The translations under genes were made by a program, and so were the position numbers. From assembly GCA_025529335.1 (NCBI GenBank), contig JAMYHX010000174.1, positions 1 through 64,000 of the forward strand: DNA of 64,000 nucleotides, written 5' to 3'. Numbering within the stretch: the stretch's first letter is position 1; each line of letters opens with the position of its first letter. This document shows positions 33,839 to 46,734 of the stretch, piece after piece. Origin of the DNA: Rhizopus sp. PT2906. Its lineage: Eukaryota > Mucoromycota > Mucoromycetes > Mucorales > Rhizopodaceae. The notes beneath the pieces are model-generated. The model was not told the DNA's origin, searched no databases, and worked only from the letters and a program-made list of their open reading frames with translations.

Positions 33839-36737
33839 CTTTGAAGAAAAAGAAATAAAGATAAACAAGTTATCTGCTTTCAGTATTTATATTCACACAG
33901 GTCCATGACAGCTTCTCGCTCATCAAAATTGATTCAAATGCCAAAAAGATAAAGTACAATCTCCAGGTGGACGTATCTGAGCTTATTGATTGGAACATCT
34001 GTCTTTTGTTCTCTGTTCTTCTTTGTAATTAGTTCTGAAAGTGATCCGAAAGACGGTGCTTGGTTGTGACACCTCTGGCCTGTGTTCAAGGAAAAATGTT
34101 TTCGCTAATTGAAATTGGATCAACGTGCAAAAAAAGGAAAATTTAACTATTTACAATATGGAAATAATTGTCACACTTTAAAGTCGGTGTGTTGACAATA
34201 GTAACGTGGAAGACTGGCCAAACATTATTGGCAGAAGTAGAATATAAAGAATTAAAACAAAGGTTCTACAAGATGGTGTGTCTATTGTTCATCAAAGGGA
34301 CACTCATGAATCGTGAACATTTTGAATCATAATTTGCATATTATATATCAAGCGTGAATACGAATCTTGAGATGAGAGGTTGTTCTCTATAAGGTAAAGC
34401 CTTGTAAACAAATGGATATCCCTTTAAAGAGTAAATATTTAGGGCCATTGTATACTTGTGTTGCATTGTTCAAGTCACGCCATCAAAGATTCCATTTGGT
34501 TGTATCTACTCAAAATGATGATGACTAACTTAATCAAAAAGACTGTAAGCGAGACGATTGATGATTGAAAATGCTTCATTTATTTAATGACCTATTCAGT
34601 TTCCATGGTAATCTAAGAGGTTTCAAACATTGTAATCCACAAATGGCAGGTCATTATTTGAAGCCATTAAGGAAAGGTGATCTTTCACTCTTCGCTGTAA
34701 AATACCATAAGACTTCTACATATACGATATTTAATTTGTCAGCAAGCAAAATCAATCAGCAGCTAACGCACTATCAAAGTTTATCAATAGCGAATATTGT
34801 GTAGCGTTGAGCTTCATTAGACAACACACATCTATTAACAACAGATACCCTTCTGTGCAGCCTTTAGTTTCTTCGGTGTAACACTGTTTTTTGATTTAAA
34901 ATAGGCTGTAATATTCTCAAAAATCACTGCAATTTCCAAAATCGCACTTTGTGTTGTAGAGGCATCTTGCATGAATCCTACACATTTGAATTGTACTATG
35001 GGAAATAGCTTGTGATATTTTTACACCTTTTAAAGAACAGTTATCCCATACTCTCAAAGTTGATGTAGTTTTTTGAATAATGAATGCTTAAACCTTCTCA
35101 CACCGGAAAATGTTCCTGGCCCCTTCCTTTTCTTACTTTTGGAACGCATCTGTTAAGTTTAATAACACCCAATGGATGAAACAGCTCCAGTAATTGAATG
35201 CGAAGGCGCTTTTGACAGCCCACTGCCCTTTTTTTTTTCTTTAGCCGATCATATGCTACACGATTTCATATTGATATTAAAGCTAGGTTTACCAATGAAT
35301 GCACAATTTCTACCGATATCCATGTCGGTCTGACTCTCATTTTACTATATTACTTCTGGGGTCAAAATGGTAGCTTTTTGAATTGAGACCAACAAAACAA
35401 CTTGTTTTTTTAGTGAAAGTTCCTTTTTTATTGGATAAGATACTTTTTATGCTTGCTTGTCTCAGAGTCAATCTAGCTATGGATAACGGCCATTAATAAT
35501 TTAACAGAGGTGACTTCTAATCTTTCTAAAGCTTAAAATACTCAACTTTGTGATCTGATGGTCACCGAAATCATACTTCTTGTAAAATGCTTACGTAATG
35601 TTTATAATGAGCTGCAAAGTGTAAATGTAATTTTGATAATTTGAAATGAAAACCTTATTTGCTTTAAAAACCGCATAGTTTTGAGAGTTTATCCATTCCA
35701 AAGAATACACCTACTATGCTGTTGATCGCCTCTTTATTGGTAACATTTTATCAAGACAAATCTTGCCGACGCCAAGTGGCTATTAATATCTGTTACAGTG
35801 TAACACTAACTCTTGTTTCGTAAATTCTGATTAATTATGCCGTAAAGATATGGATATGGACTTTTGCATAAGGCTTCTTTACTTCATAGTTACCTTATCT
35901 GTGTAATACTTGATAATGCAGATACGATGTTTGGAAATTGTAACACGTCTGCATAAACGCGCCGTTTTGCATACGTGTTGATGCATATAGTGATAAGCGC
36001 CATATTTGACTATATGAAACAATTCGTGTAAGCATACTATTGCATTTGATGTAATTTATACAAATCGATCCTATTCTCCAAACAAATCATTTATTTTTTC
36101 TTGAGAGAAATACGTATTGTATATGGATAATGCCATAATCATGCCTTTAATAGACACTCTAGTTTCATTATCTTACAAGTGTAACACAATGTATATTCTG
36201 TAATTGGAAAGCTAAGCTGCAGTCTACAATCAATGATCAACAAAGATAGTCAAAGAATATTATTTATAGAGATGTAGATGCCAATCTTGATAAACATCAT
36301 CTAAAAGGGGGAATTAGAAAGTCCCCCCTCTCCTTGGGTGTCAACTCAGCAGCTTTGAGCACATTAAAAAAAGAAGGCTCTCAGACCACTTTAAAATCCC
36401 TCTTTTGTCTTTTTTTTTTAACCATGTCAGAAAGCTCTCTTGGAGTTCAAAATTAGTCACGCCATGGCATTTCAATGTTTTCCGGCATTGTCAATGTAAA
36501 GATTTCCCCAATAAGTTATATTGTTCATACATATTGTTCTCTCAAACCAACTATAAAATGACAATCCTGTCAACCGTATCTCTGTTTCCATAAACTGTTT
36601 CCTTAAGCCTTGCTTTTTTAGATCAATGGATGGTGTAATTTTCATATGAAGCACGCTAAAGACACGTTAGAAACTTCTTTTATTGGGTATACAATTATCA
36701 TTAAATAAGTGGTACAAGAAATAACATAGCAACAGCC
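33839..36737. other. 2.9-kb gene-free AT-rich region
   Basis: No gene is supported. Frames at 34565-34804 and 36405-36593 (+) and 36472-36654 (-) are short and without similarity. The left end is the phosphoesterase promoter. Nothing resembling a tRNA or a clear transposon end was found by eye. Confidence 0.4.
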
Positions 36738-37166
36738 TCAGCTTCTTTCCTGTTGATGACTAGCAGAAGAAAACAATTCATTCAAGTGATGGTGATATCG
36801 TTTACATCTATGCAATACAATAGCCTTATATTCTTTCTCTTGTTGAAGCATCATGGATAAAAGTGAGATAGATTTTCCTTTTTCATGTTGTTGAGGTCTA
36901 AACAGTGACTCCTCGGGTATATTCATCGCTTCTTCTTCTTCTTCTTCATCATCATCATCATCATCATCATCCATATAAAACTTACTACTAGAAGTACTGG
37001 TTGTACTGGCTGTACTGACTGTACTAGAAGCATATGTCTTTTTTTGTTGATTAACAGACCAAAACCTCCAGGAGAGATTGTTTATTCGAAAAGAGTATTG
37101 ATTAGGTGCGTGACTGTTTGATACTATTGCCCTGTTAGTGTGAGTTGTGTCGTTGGATAAACGCAT
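36738..37166 (-). CDS. uncharacterised low-complexity protein with RINNLSWRFW motif
   Basis: A 142-residue frame. The early motif SFRINNLSWRFWSV (about residues 25-38) recalls the short 'LENLSWRLW' segment found in some fungal regulatory proteins; this is a weak, remembered likeness. It is followed by a Ser/Thr-rich stretch, then eight Asp and six Glu in a row, and a helical, basic C-terminal part (EKEYKAIVLHRCKRYHHH). The acidic run is encoded by a nearly pure ATC/TTC triplet array, so its length is probably unstable. It lies 212 nt downstream of the ArsB-like gene on the same strand. A promoter-proximal ATG and plain coding composition favour a real gene, but the function is unknown. Confidence 0.5.
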   Translation of the reverse strand: MRLSNDTTHTNRAIVSNSHAPNQYSFRINNLSWRFWSVNQQKKTYASSTVSTASTTSTSSSKFYMDDDDDDDDEEEEEEAMNIPEESLFRPQQHEKGKSISLLSMMLQQEKEYKAIVLHRCKRYHHHLNELFSSASHQQERS

Positions 37167-37378
37167 ACTTTACATAAAGTAGTCAATGGATCCATGGCAA
37201 GAATATATAAAAAAAAAGAGAGAAAGAAAGACAAGAAAAAGAGTTTGGTCCTATTATTTATGTATCACCAAAATAAGTAGCCGAGTATCACTTTTTATAG
37301 AATCTAGAATTTGTCTATTTTCTATCAAAGACAGACTAACGAATAGATAACAATCCTTCCCCTTTTTATGTATATTCT

Positions 37379-39110
37379 CTATCGATCGTAGATAAACCAA
37401 ATTTCCCCAATAACAATGGCTGACGCACTTGCTGCTAGCAGGGGTAATATAATCAAGTTCCATTTTAAGAATTGAAAGTAGCCTAATAGATATATGCCTT
37501 TTGTTTTTAAGATGTGATCGAACCTAAAAAAGATGACAATCAATTACCAAGTTTTTTTTTTATTTTTATTTTTATGAATGATGAACTTACATGATGCCAG
37601 CTAAACTGCCCACGAGAGTTAAACAGGCGCCCAAGTTGCTCCCAACAATGAGCCCCAACAGAAACCCTTGCATGACTGCATCGGAAGATACATGTATGGT
37701 GAAATTGGGATGCTGTATGATCTGAGTAAATAAAATGGTCATTGGCTACATAGGTTTTATGAGTAAAACAATGTTATTTTTTTTCTCTTTTTTCTTTGTC
37801 CTCACCAAGTTATTTAATAGTTGACATGCCAATATCGAAACAAATGTCATGCCCAAAACCGCTGTGGCATAATTCTTTGCAAACACAGCCATTGCCGTAG
37901 CAAAGATCCCAACCCAGCCACGTTCAGCCAACGCCTCGATTAACATAAACATTCCCAAACTGAACGGCAAGATAGACCAAGGCATACGGAGTGACACTGC
38001 CCTAATGGTAGGAAGCCGTCGACTAGACCAATTTAGAAATCGTTTTAGTTTTTTCTGTTGTTTGAATCTAGACTCTGTCTCGTCTTTTGGATCAAGGGTG
38101 CCGGAAGAGATTGTATCTAACTCAATAGGCTCGACCGAAACATCCGATCGGGCCTGGCGCTGCTTGACACGCAGTAATACACGCATGGAGATACCGAGAT
38201 CATGCTTTATATCCCTTATCAGCATGACAATAGCAAAGGGTAGTGTCACCATCCAGACGGGTACACTTGCGAATGATGTGGCCACCAGCGTAACAAGACA
38301 ACATCCTAAAAGAACGAGTCCAAAGATAGCGCCTTGTCCATCAATCAGTACACTCTTGGGATCAGCATCAGGCGGTTGAATGTGTCTAGGTAGATATTTC
38401 TCTGAGTGAAATACGATGCGTAAGACCAAGTAGGCCATCAGTAACGTGACAATTGTGGGTAGAAGCATCCAGGCAGAGTAAGTGATGAAACTGATATTGT
38501 ATGCTTCCGATACAATTACATTTGTTGGATTGCCAATATAGAGTGCCATAGAGGCTATATTAGCTGTAGTGAACTCGCTTACCAGAAAGGCAGTAGGCTG
38601 TATACCAGTGACTTTGGTAAAATAAGATAAGAACACAGTGCCTGTCAGGATGACTACATCATTGCTCGTCAGCCCACTCATGAGACTGGTCAAGATAAAA
38701 AAGAGGGTAAAGGCAAGTAATCCTCGGTTACCAGCTTTCCGAGATACCCAAAATGCACAAAATTGAAACACACCTGTCATATCTAGTGAAATACAAATGT
38801 ACGCCTACGAATAAACTGATGAATTCTCCCCCCTTTTTTTTAATTTGTGTCTTACAAGCGAGTAAAATAGAATAAGGATCGACCATGGTTGTATACCGAG
38901 TGTACCCAAAAATCCTTTTCTGACAACATCAAAATTGATAGCACGGCATATCAACAAGATAAGAACGCCCAATGGAGGCGCAGTGGACAGGTTAAAATAG
39001 AGTTTTATCTTTTTAATTCTAATAGTAACCGGCTTGATTACCAATAGAACTACCAGTAAGAAAATAGCAATAGTAACATAAGAGTAGGTTGTCAAAGAAC
39101 TATCGGGCAT
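37379..39110 (-). CDS. ArsB/CitM-like anion transporter (ion transporter superfamily)
   Basis: Minus-strand exons 39110-38856, 38804-37806, 37745-37591 and 37523-37379 sum to 1,554 nt, 517 residues with about 11 hydrophobic helices. Conserved blocks include the cytosol-facing NDVVILTGTVFLSYF, the repeat MALYIGNPTNVIVSEAYNIS, and near the end GLIVGSNLGACLTLVGSLAGIM. GN-PTN and GSNLGA..T..GSLAG are the paired substrate loops of ArsB/citrate-type carriers. A hydrophilic loop of about 75 residues (from RVLLRVKQRQARSD) divides the two halves. The substrate (arsenite, citrate or another dicarboxylate) cannot be told from sequence. No arsenate reductase or arsenic regulator gene is adjacent, so an arsenic role has no support from context. 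It is divergent from GOT1, 379 nt apart. Confidence 0.85.
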
Positions 39111-39454
39111 TGCAATGACATTTGAACGAGAGAAATCTGCTTTTTTGTCTTGAACTTTTGCAACTTTTTATTGCTATTGCTATTGAAACTCAGTACCCTT
39201 CTGTGTGGTTGGATGACCTCATACACACATAGGTAGACAATACATAAAGAAATGAATAAAGAAATAAAGAGAAAGAAAGAAAGAAAGAAAGAAAGAGAGA
39301 AAGAGAGAGAGAGAGATACAAGTCTTATCATAAGCTTTCCTTCACTTATTGATGACTTTACAAAAAAACGAAAATAGCAGAAAGAAGGAATTTTAAGGCA
39401 TAAACTCAGTCTCTTTCCTAAACGTATTTTCTTTTTCTCTTTTTTTTGCAAGAG

Positions 39455-39489
<35 letters not shown>
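39111..39489. promoter_or_regulatory. divergent promoter of transporter and GOT1, with microsatellites
   Basis: Shared 379-nt upstream region. It contains a (GAAA)n then (GA)n tract (about 39268-39316) and an (AAT)n tract (about 39456-39489) that runs directly up to the GOT1 ATG. Simple repeats this close to a start codon may influence expression between strains. Confidence 0.6.
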
Positions 39490-39490
<1 letters not shown>

Positions 39491-40093
39491 TGTGGTTAAG
39501 CGATAGTCAAAGTAAGTTTTATGAGAATGAAATGAGATGTTGATACTCAAGTGTGAATTAGAGATTGGTGTTGGATTAACTGCATTTGGCGTATTTTTTA
39601 TGATGATGGGAGTCATATTGTTATTTGATGCAGGGCTGATGGCTATTGGCAATGTAAGATGATTGAACTCACAAATCTAAGCATACCAACATTTTACTAG
39701 GTCTTGTTCTTGAGCGGCATCACGGCTATTATCGGATTAAAGAACACGTTTACATTTTTCGGTCGAAAAGAGAAATTAAAAGGAACGATTTGTTTTCTGG
39801 GAGGCATATTTCTTGTATTGAGCAAGTATCCATTCTTTGGCTTTATTGTAGAGATATTTGGATTCCTTAATCTATTTGGGTAAAGATCATATGAAAAAAA
39901 AAAGATTGGCGTAATGACTTTTTGTCCTAGTGATTTCTTCCCTGTTGTCTTTGGATTCTTGAAACGTTTACCAATCATTGGAAATATATTGTCTCACCCA
40001 ATGATCTCAAGAGTAAATAATAACACAAATTATATGAAATGCGTCTAATTGTTTACATAGATTGTTCCTAGAGAGAGTCGAACTCGCGTGTAA
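39490..40093 (+). CDS. GOT1: Got1 Golgi transport membrane protein
   Basis: Five exons (39490-39511, 39562-39653, 39701-39879, 39931-40012, 40061-40093) total 408 nt, 135 residues. Got1/Sft2-family protein with four helices, acting in COPII vesicle formation and ER-Golgi/Golgi traffic. Matching blocks: KIGVGLTAFGVFFMMMGVIL, LFLSGITAIIGLKNTFTFFG, GTICFLGGIFLVLSKYPFFG, and FFPVVFGFLKRLPIIGNIL. The length matches yeast Got1 (138). The first exon is just 22 nt (MWLSDSQ + 1 nt), and the last codes only IVPRESRTRV. Confidence 0.93.
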
Positions 40094-40310
40094 ATAGAAA
40101 ATAAAGTAGCTTTCAGCCTATTAGTTAAAAGAAAACGTGGTCCATTTCAATAAATATTGTGCAATATATAAAAGGTCCGAATTTTGCATTGAATGACAAA
40201 GAAAAAAAAAATAACAAAACAAGGGACCTCAAACACTTTCTCCTTTTTTTTTCCGTTTCCCAATATTTTTTATATACATTGATATATCCTTTCTTTTCTT
40301 TTCTTTTGTC

Positions 40311-43300
40311 ATGGAGGAGAGTAGCTTATTAGCTTGGATTAATCTACATTATGAAATAAGCCAACTAGAAGAATTTAGACGTGTACAGACGCTTATTTTA
40401 TTTTTACAACAATTATTTCAAATACCATTAAAGAGTGATACGATACCAGATATATTAAAAGAGTTGAAAGATGAATTGCCTATACCCATGAATACAGATA
40501 TCACAGAAGATGACCTTATTCGATTACTAGAATATATACAACAACAATATCAAGCTTATACCATTAAAAAGCATCTATCAAATAAAGAACTCACGTTTAG
40601 TGAATATGTAAGATTTCAATTTATACTTTTTTGTATATAATCCTTTAATATATACTTTTTAAATAGACCCAATCATTCACACCGCAGCATGTAAATGACA
40701 TTAAAAATGTATTTCTATCATGGTTAAATAGTGTATTATCAGACTACATTCAGCTCATTCAACTAGAATGGTCAAGTGGATTTTATTTACTTTGCTGTAT
40801 TCATTATCATCATCCATCTTTAGTACCTAACCTACATGAATATATCTCATTGGATGATGCCTCTCTTTTCAACACTGCCACTCAATTACTCTACACCACT
40901 TTCAATATACCCTCCATCATCATCGATCACACAAGTGAATTGAACATACTCTCTTATTACATAGAGCTATGTTTACCCGTATTCACTATACCATCTCATG
41001 AATCAATAGATCAACGTCATCAAGATATCGAACGTTTCAAATCTATCTTGAATCAAAAGAAAACAACGACAACTGCTACTTACTCTTACCAGCAATTACG
41101 TATAACCAAGACAACCAAATATACTTCTCAACATGATGATATTATACCTTCACCTGAACTAGATACACTTGATCAACATATCAATTCAGTCACCGAAAAA
41201 ATGAACAGCCTTCTGCATAGATTAATGCTCATCATACCAACACGTTCTTGCCACAACTATTCTAATATATCCAACTCTATCACTTCAGAGTCTGTTGAAT
41301 TCTTCTTGACAGATGATAACACTTCAACCACCAGAAGCACAAGTAGCATCATCCACTCAGACAATGAAATCATCCGTCTGCTACATCCTCTCCAAGCAGC
41401 TGAAGAAGACTATTCGGCATACGATCGTAACTTTAAATCGCTACAAGCCGAATTCCAAACACTGTCTGATGGCGACTATCATCTCCTACAGCTCGCATTT
41501 GATCAACTTGACCCACAGTGGCACACGCATCCGTTTGTCGTACAAAGAAAAACACAACTCCATCAACACTACACTTCACTTGCCCAAGAGTTTGAAAAGT
41601 CAGATTCTACTCTAGCTCACTTTCGGCGAGGGTTTGCCTTTGCCAGGATGTGCAACTCCATCCGTCAAGAATTGGATTTTGTTCAAAACAAGATGGTCAA
41701 GTCTATCACATCATTTCATGATATTCACGAGCTCGAACTTGCGATGGACAAGACGACGGATATGATAAACACATTAAAATTTAATTTCAGCGATTTATTA
41801 AACCAGCAACCGCCAAACCCGTCCTGTGAAGAATCGGCCGGCCTCGTCTGCACAACTTTGGACAGATACGATCCTGCTTACCTTCAAAAGTACCAGTCCG
41901 TTGAATCCAAGAATCAGCTGGTCAAGTCCTGGGTGGACGAAGTACGTGTGTGGTTTACGGAAGCGGAGCGAATTCGTCAGTGGATTGAAATTCGGGTGGA
42001 ACAAATTAAAGGTACCACCTTACCAGATCCACTCAGCGCCATCAACATCTCGCGTGACCAGGTCGAGGCGTTGAATGCTTCTCATTCCTTGCTTGAAAAG
42101 GAAATCGAAGCCTTTGATAAGGAGGATATGGCCCGTCTGAGATCACACGTCAAGTCGCTGACAGGGACTAACAAGGACCTTAGTCCGGCTGATACGACCA
42201 CAATTGAGATCACCTTGGCAACGCTCATGTCCTTGGATAAACTGATGCACATGCTACGAAGAAAGAGCTATGATCTTCAAGTTCTCACACAGCGCGTCAT
42301 TTGGGAGGAAGAGCTTGAAAAGGCTACCGCCTGGTTACAGGCAACCGAGCAGGAATTGGATGACTTTTTATCCAATAACGCAAGATGGGCACCTTCTGAA
42401 GAAGAAGAAGACGAAGACAGAGAGAGTACACCCGCCAGAAAGCGAGAGAAACTGATGGCAAGAGAAAAGCAAAAGGAAACGGTCATTCAGCAATTACTCA
42501 CACTGGAACGCAAAGTATCCGAGTTTGATCAAGGTCAATTCAACAAGACGGTGGATAGCTTTCAAGATTTGGACAACACTTCCACAACCGAACTACCTGA
42601 TCATTTAGAGTCAAGACAGAAAGCATGTGAGCAACAGTTTGAGGATTTGATGAAGCGTATGGCCTTTGCGCGTCATGTGGTCGAGCAACGATTGAACGTG
42701 ATGGATTTTTTGTACCAGGCTGAACTCGTAGCCGATGATACTGCCATGCTCGCCTTGGACATCAAAGATGCTGAAAGTAAGGCTCATCCCGGCGATAATG
42801 ATCGAGAGATGACGGCTCGTGTACAGAGTATGCATGAGCGCACCATTCAGCTTGTCACAGCCACAGCAAGTCGAATTCCTTACCCTTCTCACGCGCTTGA
42901 CATCGACAAGGAATCCAATGCAGAAGCCAACGAGAAGATCAATCAAGTCATCAATGAAAAGAGGAATCAGCTTCTCTTGCTCAGCGACGAACTTGATCAG
43001 CGCCTGAATGCGTTTCGCAATATCCTTCAATTGCACCGTAAGGCCAAGGAGCATCTGGATGATGCCACGCGTCTCTGTGATTGGGCCAATGAACGCATTC
43101 AAGCGGTCAAGAAGGCCAAGATCAGTATTCAGCAAGACTTGGTCACGATTGACGATCTACAGCGACTCGAGAGAGACTGCCAGGCGATGATCAGCAAGCT
43201 CAAAAACGGCAAAGAAAATGAAGTGGTCGACCTCTTGACACGCATTCCCTCACTACTCGAAACATCTCAGAAATTGAACATCACGTCCATCGACAGTGAC

Positions 43301-46300
43301 AGTCTAAATGAGGTCTCACAGCAGCTGGAAGAGACGTTTGATCGTCTGCAACAGGTCCTTGATGAGCATGTGCTTGAGTTGGAGGCGCTCAGAAAAAAAT
43401 TGGAGGAAGGTAACACTTATTTTGAAACCGCTCGATCTTTAAAGACGTTCGTGAGCGAGACGCGTCTTTCCTTGCCTGCTCTGAAGCAGACATGTGGGTT
43501 TATGACCGGTCAGTCTGAGGAACAGGATAGACAGCGATTAAACATGCTGCAACACACCTTGGCGACGATTGAGCATGATTACAACAGCCGACAGACGCAA
43601 TTCGATCAACTCTGTTCTCATTTCAAGCACATGAAACCGTCCAAACAAGAGGACGCAGAGGAAACCCGCAAGATACAGGATTCTGTTGAGCAGGAATGGG
43701 ATGCGCTCGGTAAGGATATTCAGGACCTCAAACAGTTCACAGAGACCGTCGGTCAATGGTACGAGCGTCAGCGTCGACTCAGTATAGTCAATGACACCTT
43801 CTTGGATATTCTTCATGATGAAATCGGCCGTTTGACCCAATCTGATAAGAACAGTGCTGAGCTTGATGCCGTACAGCAAAGGATAGATCAAGCAACCGAG
43901 ATGTTGAATGAGATTGGTAAAAGCATTGACGAAGCACAAGACAGTGAAAAACAGGATCCACTTCAGATTGCCAATTACTCCTGTGCCAAGGACCGATACA
44001 ATCTACTTGTCAGCAAGCTCCAGACAGCCAAAGCCAATATGGCTGCGCTCCGATCCAATGCACATACCTCACTGGCCTTTCAATCCTTCTTGAGAGACGC
44101 AAACAAACTGATGGACACTATTCAACTTCAAAAGGAACAGGTCAACCGCCGTATGACTGTGGTCGGACAGGCTCGATTCAGAGAATCAGCCGAGTCTGTT
44201 GGTGGCCTGGAGTCTCTGGTCAACAACATCCTTCAATCTGTTCGAACTGCAGAATCAGACTATGCTGGCCCGCTTCAAGCTCAAGTCAAGTCTCTGCTCG
44301 AAAAGGTCAAGCAGTTTGAACCCAATTCAGCTGAACGACAGACAGCCCAAGAGACGTTGCGCAGTATCCATGAAAACATGAATCAACTCAAGGATGTGAT
44401 TGCTAGCGAAAGGAAGCAAGCAATCTTCATACAAAAGGTGCAGACCCATGCCAAAGGAGCTCGAGATTTACAAGTCTGGATTGATCAGTGTTCTAGCGCA
44501 ATTGCTCAATTGCCGACTGATGTCTGCATAGTTGATGAGCAGGATCTCTTGTTTGACCTGGAACACTATCAGCAAAAGATTATCCAGTTTGAACCTACGA
44601 TTCAAGCCTTCCAGGCAATGCCTTCCAAAATATGGAAGCATGTGAACGGTGATCCTGTTGACCTGTGCGCGATCAGCTTAGATCGAGATCAAGTCAAGGA
44701 CGTGATTGACCAGCGTGAAGCAAAAATTTTGAAAGCGTGGCAAGACTTGAAAGATCAGCATGCCAAGGCAAGAAGTTCGGTTGATTTCTCAAAGCGTGGT
44801 GTAGAGGCAGCACGCAAGGTCAAGGCAGTGCTCATGCAGATTGGTGATCTCAAGGAACGCGTCAGTGCCGTCCGTATCTGTAAGCCAAAGGAGAATGAAC
44901 AAGATAGTGATGATCTACAAAATGTACTTCAATGCAGTCTAACGGATATACCAACTGAGCATCGACTTGCTTCTGCAAAGGCTGAACTTGGTATTCTCGA
45001 TCGTGATATCGAAGCACAGCTGCTGCCGGCGATTAAGCAGCTGGACCTTATGTTGAATGCCACATTCAATAACAGTCAAGATGATATGTTTAGTGACCAA
45101 CGTCAAGAGATCTCAAGTGCTGTACGCGGCTTGTTGGATCTTGTCAAGTGCAAACGACGTGCCATCAATGAGGCTGAAAGAATGCAGGAGTTTTTGACCG
45201 TCATGGAGGAAGTTGAAGTGCTATTGCTGGCTCTAGCCGAAGTCGTCGCTCGTGCCTCCCCTGATAATGCAAGAATGAATGAAGACGGAACTTATTTGCG
45301 CACAGATCTCCAAGCACTTCTTATCGATTTGGATACTCGATATGGCTATTATGAACCCAAGATTATTGAACTTATGGATGAACTAAGAGATGTATCTGAA
45401 CATTTACTGGGTGACCGTCGTGTGGTAAGCTGTATCAAGCAATTCACGAACAAATGGGCTCAATTGCAATCTGAAGCAGCTGCCAGAAAGCAAGAGTTGA
45501 CATCACTGATTGGTCCCTTAATCGACACCAATTTCGACTTTATTAAAGCAACAGAGGGTATGCTCCTTGCACGCGGACGAAGGGCTGCTGCTACCTCAGG
45601 TACGTTGAGTAAACGCAGCTCGGCACCTGTACTCGCGCCTCAACCTAAGCCCACACAAACGATGCCACGATACATGACTGGATTAAACCGTAAGCCGACG
45701 AGAGCATCCAATAACGACGGCAGCGTTTCGCCTACAGCAAGACGAGTGGCAGCAAGGCAAACGGCAGCTCAACAACAGCGCGTGCGCGCGACAAACAAAA
45801 CGCCAGAGGCGTATGTGGCTGATCCCAAGAACGATCTGGATGTTGCAGTTGGTAACATCGTAAACGACTCTCCTTACAAGATCAAGATCAAGATGGTCCC
45901 TGGCGAAGTGGGAAAATATTGGTTTGGAGAAGTGAACCCAAAGCTGGCATACTGTCGTATCCTGAGAAGCCGCATGGTCATGGTTCGTGTCGGTGGTGGA
46001 TGGGTCGAGCTGTCTCAGTTCTTAAGAGACCATGCTTTATTGGAGAGTGGCACTTTTGTGACACCTGACAAGACAACCTATCGCGCTTCATTGCCACCCC
46101 CTGCTTCTCCACGTGAAGGAGTCCAAGAAGGGTTCCTAAATACGGTTGTTGGAAGGAATACACCGGTCGCAAATAATCGTCGAAGTCTTCATGGTGGCGT
46201 TGGTGTTCACAACAACATCATTGCATTACGTGGTCAAGCAGGTGGACCTCCTCAGCTGAAAGAGTCTCGATCAACACCTTATTATCGTGGCATGTCTCCT

Positions 46301-46441
46301 ATACCAACTACTTATGGTATAAAGTCTGGTAACAAGTTCGTAGTCACTGTAGATGATAAGGGTAACCAAGTGGAAGTAAAGATGACAAAGGCTAAGAATC
46401 ATGATGCCAAATTCATTACACCTAGACGCATCAATATATAA
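40311..46441 (+). CDS. spectraplakin-like giant: CH-like head, helical rod, GAS2/GAR tail
   Basis: Two exons (40311-40607, 40667-46441) encode about 2,023 residues. Residues 1-205 contain two segments like calponin-homology domains; the second has VFLSWLNSVLSDYIQLIQLE followed by WSSGFYLLCCIHYHHPSLVP, close to the actin-binding core of alpha-actinin-type CH domains. Residues about 210-1700 are almost all helical, acidic and Gln/Leu-rich with recurring W-x(10-12)-E spacing, as in spectrin/plakin repeats. A Ser/Pro/Arg-rich basic linker follows. At about 1815-1895 is a GAS2-related (GAR) domain: VGNIVNDSPYKIKIKMVPGE, GKYWFGEVNPKLAYCRILRS and VMVRVGGGWVELSQFLRDH. GAR domains bind microtubules, so the protein could link actin and microtubules. 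The C-terminal tail is basic and rich in Ser/Pro. The CH calls are weaker than the GAR call. Confidence 0.82.
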
Positions 46442-46734
46442 ATGTATTCATATATATAAATATGCCAACAATTCTGTAAATATATATATATATATCTTAT
46501 CCATGCACTGTATATTTTATCACTATGACCCATAAGAAATAAATATCTTTATATGTCAAATAAATAGCTTATAGTTTATTGATACCAAAGCTTTGTTGCT
46601 AAACATTTAATAAAAAAAAAGGGGGATATGAAATGCATTAAGCATGAGTCTTTACACAGATAACATAAAAAAGCATATAATAAATATTAATAACAATAAA
46701 TAAAAGAAGATAAAAAAGTATCACGTATATCACA
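46442..46734. terminator. convergent 3' region of spectraplakin-like and Arf GEF genes
   Basis: 293 nt of A/T-rich sequence with an (AT)n tract (about 46482-46496), several AATAAA motifs (46539, 46557-46562, 46698) and a poly-A/G stretch (46611-46625). Probably holds both polyadenylation regions. Confidence 0.5.

Noticed and set aside
37379..39110. Arsenic-resistance cluster
   Set aside because: The transporter is ArsB-like, but no arsenate reductase, ArsH or regulator gene is next to it; neighbours are GOT1 and a low-complexity protein.
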